DNA of 10,918 nt from Rickettsia endosymbiont of Ixodes persulcatus (GTDB taxonomy: Bacteria; Pseudomonadota; Alphaproteobacteria; Rickettsiales; Rickettsiaceae), in NCBI GenBank assembly GCA_027293795.1, contig JAPYLE010000260.1, positions 1-10,918 on the forward strand, read 5' to 3'. Position numbers and translations under genes: made by a program. Of this stretch, positions 1 through 7,180 are shown piece by piece. Position 1 is the stretch's first letter. The number at the start of each line of letters is the position of its first letter. A model generated the notes under the pieces. That model searched no databases. It worked only from the letters and a program-made list of their open reading frames with translations, and had not been told where the DNA came from.

Positions 1-67
1 TTGAGAGCACATCATCTAGAGCTTTGAATAGTTTCATTCTTAAATCGTAACTGTAACTGCTTGCCAT
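1..67 (-). mobile_element. IS630-like transposase, N-terminal 22 codons, cut by the window edge
   Basis: Reading leftward from an ATG at 67-65 gives an open frame of 22 codons that runs off the window. It begins MASSYSYDLRMKLFKALDD. This serine/tyrosine-rich start followed by DLR and a helical stretch is typical of the helix-turn-helix N-terminus of IS630/Tc1-type transposases common in Rickettsia. The DDE catalytic domain would lie outside the window. No clear Shine-Dalgarno sequence precedes the ATG. The transposase is in the same direction as the broken membrane-protein gene at 135-463, and the element appears to end near 134, leaving a leader of about 65 bp. The family call rests on this short N-terminus only, so it is moderate. 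Confidence 0.6.
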
Positions 68-116
68 AACTTATTTATTATTATTTATAACATATATATT
101 AGCATAGTATGTACCT

Positions 117-147
117 ATTTACTATGGTCTAGCTATACATAGTAAAT
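117..147. repeat. 10 bp perfect inverted repeat spanning the IS/gene junction
   Basis: ATTTACTATG at 117-126 is the exact reverse complement of CATAGTAAAT at 138-147, with an 11 bp loop. The right arm lies inside the coding frame of the CPBP-like fragment, where it encodes part of the IPFTMY segment. The left arm lies in the sequence attributed to the insertion element. The IS would have joined at one of the TA dinucleotides at 134-137, the target preferred by IS630 elements. Whether the left arm belongs to the IS terminal repeat or is chance cannot be told from one end. Confidence 0.5.
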
Positions 148-463
148 GGTATAGATAATTCTGATAACTGTACTTTATTAATAGCAAGTATATCAAAGAA
201 TCCTGGAACTTTATGAAAAGCAAATATAGTAAAACCTAAAGTGTTTTTATTATCTTATTTAGTTGCAAATTAAAATAGACATAAGTAATAGCAGTAAAAA
301 TAGATAAAGCCCTAAACCCCCCTATAATATTTATTATACCTTGATAAAAAGCTGCTAAAATCGTAATACCTATGCCTAAATATGTAGGTCTTTTATCACG
401 ACAAAATAAAGATATTAAGATTGTTGTAATGAGAAAAATGTAGGTGATAGTTAAGGGTAGCAT
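135..463 (-). pseudogene. CPBP/CAAX-protease-like membrane protein, N-terminal remnant, frameshifted and cut by an IS
   Basis: An ATG at 463-461 opens a 75-codon frame rich in hydrophobic residues. It has about three membrane segments (residues 3-20, 28-50 and 52-68), and a TAG at 238-236 ends it. Coding clearly continues one frame over, as LGFTIFAFHKVPGFFDILAI and then NKVQLSELSIPFTMY, down to about position 135. One extra A in the A5 run just before the stop (244-248 region) would join the two frames. The HxxPGF...S...PFTMY pattern resembles the N-terminal part of CPBP family intramembrane proteases, where an NFDK-type segment normally follows. Here homology stops at the IS630-like element. 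The glutamate/histidine catalytic motifs would lie further on and are absent, so the product is not functional. The family assignment is from memory and moderate; the pseudogene status is well supported. Confidence 0.6.
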
Positions 464-638
464 ATAAAACTTTATAAAAAACTATTTTTAATATATAATT
501 ATTTTTTGGCATTAAAAATAGAAAAATTATTAAATATAAAGATTTTTAATAATTTTAAATAAATAGTAATTGGATTTTAAAACAAAAACATAATCATAAG
601 AAAAACCAATAAAATAATATATAGAATTGGAAGATTTT
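464..638. other. Divergent AT-rich intergenic region upstream of the SpoT-like gene
   Basis: This stretch separates the leftward membrane-protein remnant from the rightward hydrolase gene and is almost entirely A and T. A weak sigma70-like pair on the + strand is TTGGCA (506-511) and TATTAA (528-533) with a 16 bp spacer, which would leave a leader of about 100 nt. In DNA this AT-rich such matches are expected by chance. I see no hairpin, riboswitch-like structure or further coding frame with convincing content. Confidence 0.3.
629..633 (+). promoter_or_regulatory. Shine-Dalgarno GGAAG that fixes the SpoT-like start at 639
   Basis: GGAAG sits 5 nt before the ATG at 639-641. The longer in-frame alternative, a TTG at 627, would place this motif inside the coding sequence and has no good motif of its own. 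The ATG at 639 is therefore preferred. Confidence 0.6.
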
Positions 639-1346
639 ATGAAAGATATAGAGTATTGGGAAAAAAATTTTGTAAGCTGTAGGTATTCAGATAAATTAAT
701 CGAAAGGCTTTTATTTTTAAATACCCAAGTAAAACAACCTATCAATATTAGAGAAGTTAAAAAAGGTATTTATTATGCTCGTAAATATCATGGTGAGCAA
801 ATGCGTCAATCGGGTGACCCTTATTATTCTCATCCAATCGCAGTAGCAATTATGGTAGCGGAATTTGTAGCAAAAGAAGTTCCTAAACTCTTTACTTTTA
901 GAATGCTACAAGCTGCATTACTTCATGACACTATTGAAGATACTGAACTTACTGAAGAAATGATTAGCAACATTTTTGATGAAGAAGTAGCAAGACATGT
1001 AGAAGGTCTAACTAGAATTAAACCTTGTGGAAAAATTAGTGCGGGGAAAAATCTTAATTTATTAATTAAACAAAAAAGATATGATACTGCTCTTATAAAA
1101 CTTTTTGATCGAATACATAATTTACAAACTTTAGAAGCTACATCGCCTGAAAAAGCTCATAAAATAATTAGAGAGACATTAAAAAGCTTTCTAGTTTTAA
1201 GTGAAATGCTTGAAATATCTTTAGTTTCAGAGCTTATATATGCTGAATGTTATAAAAATAATTTAGAGTTTAATATAAACTCTACTTTTAATAAAATTAT
1301 AAACCTCTATTCTTTTCCATTTTCTCAAAATAAGTTACTCCCATGA
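639..1346 (+). CDS. spoT: SpoT/RelA-family ppGpp hydrolase, HD domain only
   Basis: The 235-residue product matches the HD phosphohydrolase half of RelA/SpoT enzymes, which removes the 3'-pyrophosphate from (p)ppGpp in the cytoplasm. With the start at 639, the metal-site residues are all present: H51 in the HGEQMRQSG segment, H96-D97 in ALLHDTIEDT, and D157 in IKLFDRIHNL. The catalytic E100-D101 pair is also present. No synthetase domain, TGS or ACT domain follows; the protein ends about 75 residues after the last metal ligand. Rickettsia are known to carry several split or truncated spoT genes, and this looks like a hydrolase-only copy rather than a ruined one, because every catalytic residue is kept. 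The last 50 bp overlap the end of the convergent MFS gene, so the tail (INLYSFPFSQNKLLP) may be an extension acquired by loss of an earlier stop. Confidence 0.85.
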   Translation: MKDIEYWEKNFVSCRYSDKLIERLLFLNTQVKQPINIREVKKGIYYARKYHGEQMRQSGDPYYSHPIAVAIMVAEFVAKEVPKLFTFRMLQAALLHDTIEDTELTEEMISNIFDEEVARHVEGLTRIKPCGKISAGKNLNLLIKQKRYDTALIKLFDRIHNLQTLEATSPEKAHKIIRETLKSFLVLSEMLEISLVSELIYAECYKNNLEFNINSTFNKIINLYSFPFSQNKLLP

Positions 1347-2613
1347 AGAAAGTTATACCTATCGGAATGAAAATTAAAAATAATCCCCAATATCCTAAAT
1401 AATTAGTAATATAAACTAAACCAAATGACGTTATAATATAAGTAAATAATTTTGCTATTGCACTTAGCATACTAGTATATGTAAATCTCTTAAAAACTGG
1501 GAAATATTTATAAAATATAGGAGCTGCCGGTACGTGATCAAATACGAATAATGCAGCTAAACATTGAAAAATAAAAATATATAAAGGGGTAGGATTATAA
1601 TTTAACATTATAGGGAAAAAAATGAGAGAGGTAAAAAATAGATATAATTTTACTTTTAATATTTTTAAAGGATGGATTTTATAGCTAATAAATGCAAGAC
1701 CGATAATACCGAATAAATCTACTATAGATACCCAAAAATTTTGATTTATAATTTGATTCGGAGTAAATCCGCATTCTCTTTTTAATATATCGCCGCAATA
1801 TATATACACAAAATAAAAACACGGAGGTCTAGCACACTGGATAAAGAAATACCAAATAGAAGTGGCGTTCGGAACTTTTTGATCTAGAATATCTTTGTCA
1901 ATTTCTTCAAGCATAATATTATTTTCTTGAAGTCTTAGTTTTAATTTGTTTCTTTTATTTGAAAATGCATCCGCCTCTTTTAAACTAGTCCTTGCAATAG
2001 TACCTACAAAAGCGATAGTTGCACCAACGAAAAAAGCTATACGCCAACTTGACTCATGTTGATAAATATTTTGATTAGTAAAAATTGATGCAATACCTAG
2101 TGCTACCGTGGTGCCTACGGCAGAAAATACGGTTATAATTGCTACTAATGGATATTGTATAGGAGGAGCTGAATTTTCGGTTAAATATAACTCTGCACCT
2201 CGTGCTTCTGCAGTTGCCGACATACCTTGAATTATACGACATATAGTAAGAACCCAAGAGGCCGTTATACCTATCTGTGCATATGTTGGTATACTGCCTA
2301 TAATCATACAAGTAATAGCCATTAATAAGGTAGTTAGAACAACTACAATCTTACGTCCAAAATAATCGCCTATATACCCAAATATTAATGCTCCTATAGG
2401 TCTTAGCAAATAGGTAGAACAAAAAGAAAAGGCAGTAAGCAACGAAAAAGTGAAAGGATCATATTCCGGAAAAAATAAATTATTTAAAAGCACCGCTATA
2501 TGCACATAAAGCATAAGATCAAAATACTCTAGAAATGTACCTATAGAAAGTAATCCAACAGCTTGTTTTTGTTCTTTATTTAAACTTCTTTGTTCTTTTT
2601 CGTAGCCTAACAT
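1297..2613 (-). CDS. proP: MFS transporter, ProP-like (metabolite:proton symporter group)
   Basis: This 438-residue inner-membrane carrier has about 12 hydrophobic segments. The signature loop between helices 2 and 3 is GYIGDYFGRK at residues 79-88, and helix 4 carries RIIQGMSATAEARGAE at 126-141, the RxxQG...E pattern of the metabolite:H+ symporter group. The early TFLEYFDLMLY motif (26-36) is also typical. Rickettsia genomes hold many such genes, usually annotated as proline/betaine transporters (ProP). The real substrate cannot be read from sequence, and an obligate intracellular parasite could use it for a host metabolite. AAAGG lies 2 nt before the ATG at 2613-2611. The gene follows the HlyD-type adaptor gene on the same strand after 118 bp, and its end overlaps the convergent spoT-like gene by 50 bp. 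No truncation is seen. Confidence 0.85.
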   Translation of the reverse strand: MLGYEKEQRSLNKEQKQAVGLLSIGTFLEYFDLMLYVHIAVLLNNLFFPEYDPFTFSLLTAFSFCSTYLLRPIGALIFGYIGDYFGRKIVVVLTTLLMAITCMIIGSIPTYAQIGITASWVLTICRIIQGMSATAEARGAELYLTENSAPPIQYPLVAIITVFSAVGTTVALGIASIFTNQNIYQHESSWRIAFFVGATIAFVGTIARTSLKEADAFSNKRNKLKLRLQENNIMLEEIDKDILDQKVPNATSIWYFFIQCARPPCFYFVYIYCGDILKRECGFTPNQIINQNFWVSIVDLFGIIGLAFISYKIHPLKILKVKLYLFFTSLIFFPIMLNYNPTPLYIFIFQCLAALFVFDHVPAAPIFYKYFPVFKRFTYTSMLSAIAKLFTYIITSFGLVYITNYLGYWGLFLIFIPIGITFFMGVTYFEKMEKNRGL

Positions 2614-2644
2614 AACCTTTAATATAATTAGATTATGAAATAAA

Positions 2645-2671
2645 GTTATACCTTTTTTGGTTGCAAGTCAA
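2645..2671 (-). promoter_or_regulatory. Possible sigma70 promoter for the MFS gene
   Basis: On the minus strand TTGACT (2671-2666) is followed by TATAAC (2650-2645), about 30 nt before the MFS start codon. Both hexamers match the consensus at five of six positions. The 15 bp spacer is shorter than the usual 17, and the local DNA is AT-rich, so this is tentative. If real, the MFS gene has its own promoter separate from the secretion genes. Confidence 0.35.
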
Positions 2672-2731
2672 TATAAGCATTAAGAATTTTTAATAAACAT
2701 TGCTATTGGATATCTAGAATTTTCAAATTAT

Positions 2732-4267
2732 CTATTTTTCTCTGAAAGCTTTAAATGCAGTATCGGTAATGGGATCAAGTAAATATCTAAGCAGCGTTCT
2801 TGTGCCTGTTACGATCTGTACTTCAGCTTGCATACCGGGGTGTAGTTCAAGATTTTTAGCTTTAGCAACTTTGTTAAATTCATCCATATCGATTTCAACT
2901 CTTGCAACATAATAATTATCTTGTTGTTGTCCCGGATGCTGTCTTTCATCTTGTACTATATCAGGGGATATACTCACCACTTTACCAGTAAATGTTGGAG
3001 TTGTTCTTGATTTAAATGCACTGAAACGTATTTTTGCAATTAGCCCCTCATGTACTGAATCAATATTTTTTTGAGATACCTTTGCTTCTATTATTAATGG
3101 ATCATTAATCGGCGAAATTTCCATAATAGTTTGTCCATGACCTATAACACCGCCGATTGTGTGATATTTTAAATTATTAACTATACCATCAACAGGTGAT
3201 CTGATTATCACACGATTAAGCGAATCCGTCAGGGAATTATATTTTTCTTTAAGGCTTGCGGTTTGTACTTGTGCATCACGAAGCTCTGTTAAAGTTTTTT
3301 CAGTATATTTATTTTGTAGGTTTATAATACTAATTTGGCTTTCGGTAATAGTATGACGTGTTCCTGCTATTTCGGCTTCAGTTGTTGCAACGTCGCTTTT
3401 TGAAGCGGCAACTTTTGCCTCTTGGTCTAATAAGGCTGCTTTTTGTATAAAGCCTTTTTCTGTTAGCGTTCTTAAAGCTTTTAAACGGTCTTGATAAACT
3501 TCAGCTGTTTTAGTAGCCGCAACTTTTTTTGCTTCTAAACCTTCAATTTTTTTCTCGAGTTGAGCAATACGTTGATGTAATGCATCTTTCTCTGAGTTAT
3601 ATACTTCTTTTCTAGATCTAAATAAATTTTCCTGGGTATGAATTATTTTAGCTACTTCCGGCAAATTTATATCTTGCATTAGAAAATCAGAAAATTCAAT
3701 TTGTTCTAAATTATCACGCTCGGCAATTAAACGATTTTCAGTTGCTAAAAAATTACGGTACTGACCAAGAATATTTTCATGCTCACTTTTTATTTTAGTT
3801 TCTTCAAGCTCTATTAACTTATCGCCTTCTTTGACTTTATCACCTTGCTTAACGTAAATAGCATTAATTATTCCGCCTTCATGATGTTGGATTGTTTTTT
3901 TATTTGTGCTTGGCATTACTATACCGACAGCTACGGCACCGCTATCAAGAGGTGCAAGAGCCGACCATAATCCGCCTATCAATACTAAAAAGATAATAAC
4001 ATAAATACCAAAAAGTATAGGTGATCTTGCAGCTTGTGCTACGTTATTACGATCTTTATCGGTTTTCTTGGTAATAAAATTAACAAACCTATCAAGTTTT
4101 ACTAATAGAAATTCTATAGCATGAGAAGTTTTCTTTAATGTAGTATTTATTAAAGTTTTACGTTTAGAGCTTTGACCTTTAAGGCTTAACGCATCTTCTC
4201 TTAAAGATAATAATTGTTTTAATTGTTCTGGAGTAATTTGAGGTTTATTATGTTTTAAGTCCTGCAT
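2732..4267 (-). CDS. aprE: HlyD-family type I secretion periplasmic adaptor (AprE/PrtE-like)
   Basis: The 511-residue protein is a membrane fusion protein that bridges an inner-membrane ABC exporter and an outer-membrane TolC channel. It has a long N-terminal cytosolic region (1-83), one membrane segment (about 84-104), a lipoyl-like half motif QHHEGGIINAIYVKQGD (127-143), and a long coiled-coil stretch (about 160-345, rich in E, K, A and Q). The second lipoyl half begins at SPVDGIV, and the typical C-terminal end HPGMQAEVQIVTGTRTLLRYL starts near 476. PrtE/AprE proteins are usually about 430-450 residues, so the cytosolic tail is longer than usual and holds a basic, lysine-rich helical region. 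The gene lies downstream of the matching ABC gene, 122 bp away, with a decayed repeat between them. No Shine-Dalgarno sequence is evident. The substrate is unknown and none is encoded nearby. Confidence 0.88.
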   Translation of the reverse strand: MQDLKHNKPQITPEQLKQLLSLREDALSLKGQSSKRKTLINTTLKKTSHAIEFLLVKLDRFVNFITKKTDKDRNNVAQAARSPILFGIYVIIFLVLIGGLWSALAPLDSGAVAVGIVMPSTNKKTIQHHEGGIINAIYVKQGDKVKEGDKLIELEETKIKSEHENILGQYRNFLATENRLIAERDNLEQIEFSDFLMQDINLPEVAKIIHTQENLFRSRKEVYNSEKDALHQRIAQLEKKIEGLEAKKVAATKTAEVYQDRLKALRTLTEKGFIQKAALLDQEAKVAASKSDVATTEAEIAGTRHTITESQISIINLQNKYTEKTLTELRDAQVQTASLKEKYNSLTDSLNRVIIRSPVDGIVNNLKYHTIGGVIGHGQTIMEISPINDPLIIEAKVSQKNIDSVHEGLIAKIRFSAFKSRTTPTFTGKVVSISPDIVQDERQHPGQQQDNYYVARVEIDMDEFNKVAKAKNLELHPGMQAEVQIVTGTRTLLRYLLDPITDTAFKAFREK

Positions 4268-4333
4268 AAAATTTAATCGTTATTATATTTAGTCAGTGTT
4301 TGTCTGCGTTGCTTTCGATGTTGTTCATGTGGA

Positions 4334-4388
4334 AGCAGGAATGACATCCTGAACGTTCGTACAACATGGGGTCAAACCACGATATGAC
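4334..4388. repeat. Remnant arms of two intergenic repeat families, back to back
   Basis: AGCAGGAATGACAT at 4334-4347 is identical to 7694-7707, the right arm of the palindromic element upstream of the HIT gene. Immediately beyond, 4368-4388 matches 17 of 21 positions of the right arm of the 99 bp element after hslU (GTGGTCAAGCCACGGCATGAC there). Both arms have the same orientation as their full-length counterparts and no opposite arm is visible. The remnant ends 1 bp before the ABC transporter stop codon. It fills much of the 122 bp gap between the two secretion genes and looks like nested or successive insertions that have decayed. Confidence 0.6.
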
Positions 4389-4389
4389 A

Positions 4390-6150
4390 TTATTGGTCGG
4401 CATTAATATGAATTGTACCGCTTTTTAAAGTTTTAAAGTGTTTTTGAATCTCTTCTTCCGTTCCGTAAACTGCAACGGCTCCATCCTGTAATATTAGAAT
4501 TTTATCAACAACGGATAATACGGAAGGTCTATGTGAAATTACAAGAACTGCTATTCCTTTAAGTTTTGCTTGTTTTAAGGCACTTGCAAGAGCAGTTTCA
4601 CCTGCCTCATCTAAATTAGCGTTAGGCTCATCTAAAATGATGAGTTTTGGGTTACCGTAAAAAGCTCTAGCAAGCCCGATACGCTGTTTCTGTCCACCTG
4701 ATAGATTAGAGCCTGCGGGACCGATATCAGAATCATAACCGTCAGGAAATCTTAATATCATCTCATGAGCACCGGCTATTTTAGCTGCTTCAATAACTTT
4801 TTGTGGATCGGCATTTTCTTTCATTCTAGCTATATTTTGTTTAATACTACCGCTAAAAAGTTCTATTCCTTGAGGAAGATAGCCAACATGTCTACCGAAA
4901 TCTTCTCTATTCCAACGATAAATTTCAGCATTATCTAAACGTACGGAACCTGATGACTCTTTCCATACCCCAACTATGATTTTAGCTAAAGTTGATTTGC
5001 CTGTAGCTGAAGGACCGATAATTGCTAAAATTTCGCCCGGTTGTACTGCAAAACTAACGCCTTTTAAGATATATTTCGGTACAGGAGGTTGAGGTAAATG
5101 TTTTGGTATAGGGTGAGCATAATAAACATTTTCAACGGTAAGATGCCCCTCAACGTTCGGAATCGGCATTGCTTCATCTCTAGAAGTATAAGTATTAAAT
5201 AAATTATTAATATTCTTATATGATTTGATAGCACCGCTCATGCTTTTCCATAAGTCAATAGCATTATCGAAAGGAGCAAGAGCTCTACCGACTATAATAG
5301 AACTCATAATCATATTACCGGGAGTCATATCTGCACTGTGAGATTTTACAACAATGTAAGCACCAACGCCGGTAACAGCCATTTGCATTATGTTACGGAT
5401 AAACCTTGAAAAGTTAGAAATAACGCCGTTACGATAGCTAGCAACCGATTGCTTATCAAGGGCTGATATATTAAATTTATGCCAATTTTTTGTAACATTC
5501 TTCATCATTCCCATTGCTTCAATTGCTTCTGCATTTCTGTTTGCAATATCAGCTTGGGTCATGCCTTTTATCGAAAATTCGGTAGCTTCACTGAGCGTTT
5601 TATTAGTAGCTGCTGCGTTAAAGAAAGCGGTTGAAACTATGATAATTGCACCAAAAGCGGTAATAAAACCGATATATGGATGAATTGAGAAAATAACTGC
5701 AATATAGATGAGACTCCATGGGGCATCGAATAAAGTATTAATTCCGGTACTTGTTAGGAATGTTTTGACGGATTGAAAATCACGTAATAATTGGCTAGAG
5801 CCCATATTTGCTCGTGTTGCAGCTGCAGAAATTGAAGAAGCAAAAATCACGGGGGCTACTGTTTTATCAAGCCATTCCCCTACCTTTATAAGTGTAAAAG
5901 AACGAGCAATTTGTAGTAATCCGTAAACAAAATAAATATATGCGATTATTATCGATAAAAATAATAATGTTTGTAGATTACCGCTCCCAAGAACTCTATC
6001 GAGAACTTGTAGCGAGTAAAGAGGAGTAATTAACATTAGTAAGTTAATTACAAAAGCAAACCAAAAAACTATCCAAAAAGCTGTTCTACATTCGCCTAAT
6101 GCTATTACTAACGGGTTTTTTTTATTTAAATTATTATTTTTATTATCCAT
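4390..6150 (-). CDS. aprD: Type I secretion system ABC permease/ATPase (AprD/PrtD-like)
   Basis: This 586-residue half transporter has an N-terminal membrane domain (about 5-6 segments between residues 24 and 300) and a C-terminal ATPase. Walker A is GPSATGKS at 379-386, the Q-loop is Q427 in GYLPQGIELF, the signature is LSGGQ at 483-487, Walker B is LIILDE at 503-508, the D-loop NANLD is at 510-514, and the H-loop histidine is H540. All motifs are intact. The LYSLQVLDRVL segment near residue 44 is characteristic of the PrtD/AprD/HlyB exporters. There is no N-terminal C39 peptidase domain, as expected for exporters of repeat-toxin or protease-type substrates rather than bacteriocins. The start codon is 13 bp after the asd stop, so it probably shares the asd transcript. 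The partner adaptor lies downstream, and the third component, TolC, must be elsewhere. In Rickettsia TolC has been linked to secretion of the ankyrin protein RARP-1. Confidence 0.9.
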   Translation of the reverse strand: MDNKNNNLNKKNPLVIALGECRTAFWIVFWFAFVINLLMLITPLYSLQVLDRVLGSGNLQTLLFLSIIIAYIYFVYGLLQIARSFTLIKVGEWLDKTVAPVIFASSISAAATRANMGSSQLLRDFQSVKTFLTSTGINTLFDAPWSLIYIAVIFSIHPYIGFITAFGAIIIVSTAFFNAAATNKTLSEATEFSIKGMTQADIANRNAEAIEAMGMMKNVTKNWHKFNISALDKQSVASYRNGVISNFSRFIRNIMQMAVTGVGAYIVVKSHSADMTPGNMIMSSIIVGRALAPFDNAIDLWKSMSGAIKSYKNINNLFNTYTSRDEAMPIPNVEGHLTVENVYYAHPIPKHLPQPPVPKYILKGVSFAVQPGEILAIIGPSATGKSTLAKIIVGVWKESSGSVRLDNAEIYRWNREDFGRHVGYLPQGIELFSGSIKQNIARMKENADPQKVIEAAKIAGAHEMILRFPDGYDSDIGPAGSNLSGGQKQRIGLARAFYGNPKLIILDEPNANLDEAGETALASALKQAKLKGIAVLVISHRPSVLSVVDKILILQDGAVAVYGTEEEIQKHFKTLKSGTIHINADQ

Positions 6151-6163
6151 ATTAGTTATATTA

Positions 6164-7180
6164 TTATAAATAAGTATTAATTAGTTCTTCAGCAATTTGG
6201 ATGCTGTTTAAAGCAGCTCCTTTACGTAAGTTATCACATGTGATCCATAAATTTATCGTATTAGGTCTACTTACGTCATTTCTAATGCGGGAGACATATA
6301 CTGCATCTTCGCCTACCACTTCAACGGGTGAGATATAAGCAAGGTCGTTATTATTAGAAATTGTAATGACACCGTCAGTATCTTTTAGTATTTCTTCAGC
6401 AATGTTAGCATCCATTTCGTCGCTAAATTCTATATTAACTGATATAGAATGACCTATAAATACCGGTACTCTGACAGAAGTAACGCTAGCTTTAAAGTGA
6501 TCACCTATAATTTTGTTTAGTTCAAAAGCAATTTTTGCTTCTTCACTTGTATAGCCGTCTTTATTTAAATCACCTATATGAGGAAATAGATTAAATGCAA
6601 TCTGTTTTGGAAACTTTTTAGGATCGTTTTCTCCAAAAACATATTTAGATTTTGTTTGGTTGTAGAGTTCATCCATTCCTGCTTTACCTGCTCCTGATAC
6701 CGATTGATAAGTAGATATCACTACTCTTTTAATCTTTATTTCATTATCTAGCGGTTTTAATGCTACTGCAAGCGGAATTACGATACAGTTAGGGTTAGCT
6801 ATGATATTTTTAGTAGTAAACTCTTTAAGTGTTGACAAATTAACCTCAGGTACAATTAATGGTACTTGATTGTCAACTCTAAAAAGTGAGGATTTGTCGA
6901 TAACTATACAATTACTAGCAGTAGCTTTTGGTATAAATTCTTTTGAGACTTCTGAACTGGTACAAAAAAAAGCAATATCTAACCTTTTAAAATCTAAATT
7001 TTTTAGATTATTAATTTGTAGTATTTTTTCTCCAAAGCTTACTTCCTGTCCAAGAGAGCTATCTGAAGCTATAGCATGAATTTTATTAATGGGGAAATTA
7101 CGCTCAGCTAGAATATTTAGAGTTTCACGCCCTACATTTCCTGTAGCTCCGATTACTGCAATATTGTATTTTTTAGCCAT
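6164..7180 (-). CDS. asd: Aspartate-semialdehyde dehydrogenase
   Basis: The 338-residue cytoplasmic enzyme reduces L-aspartyl-4-phosphate to aspartate semialdehyde with NADPH. This is the branch point leading to diaminopimelate for peptidoglycan, and to lysine, threonine and methionine. In Rickettsia the diaminopimelate branch is the one generally retained. The sequence shows the dinucleotide-binding GATGNVG (11-17), the phosphate-site DKSSLFR (95-101), the nucleophile C132 in ANPNCIVIP, the SVSGAGKAGMDE segment (160-171), and the acid-base H244 in RVPVFIGHS. The length is normal for the family. Its start codon overlaps the end of the HIT gene by 8 bp, and no ribosome binding site is visible, which suggests translational coupling. 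The ABC exporter gene follows after 13 bp; no metabolic link with secretion is apparent. Confidence 0.93.
   Translation of the reverse strand: MAKKYNIAVIGATGNVGRETLNILAERNFPINKIHAIASDSSLGQEVSFGEKILQINNLKNLDFKRLDIAFFCTSSEVSKEFIPKATASNCIVIDKSSLFRVDNQVPLIVPEVNLSTLKEFTTKNIIANPNCIVIPLAVALKPLDNEIKIKRVVISTYQSVSGAGKAGMDELYNQTKSKYVFGENDPKKFPKQIAFNLFPHIGDLNKDGYTSEEAKIAFELNKIIGDHFKASVTSVRVPVFIGHSISVNIEFSDEMDANIAEEILKDTDGVITISNNNDLAYISPVEVVGEDAVYVSRIRNDVSRPNTINLWITCDNLRKGAALNSIQIAEELINTYL

Noticed and set aside
530..745. Leftward open frame of 71 codons opposite the start of the SpoT-like gene
   Set aside because: Over half of it is antisense to the HD-domain gene, its composition follows local AT-richness, and no family resemblance or ribosome site is visible.
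2075..2311. 78-codon leftward frame inside the MFS gene
   Set aside because: It is an alternative frame on the same strand as a strongly supported transporter; the Tyr/Arg/Ser-rich product looks like an off-frame reading.
6870..7079. Rightward 69-codon frame opposite asd
   Set aside because: It lies fully within asd, which has intact catalytic motifs; no independent signal was found.
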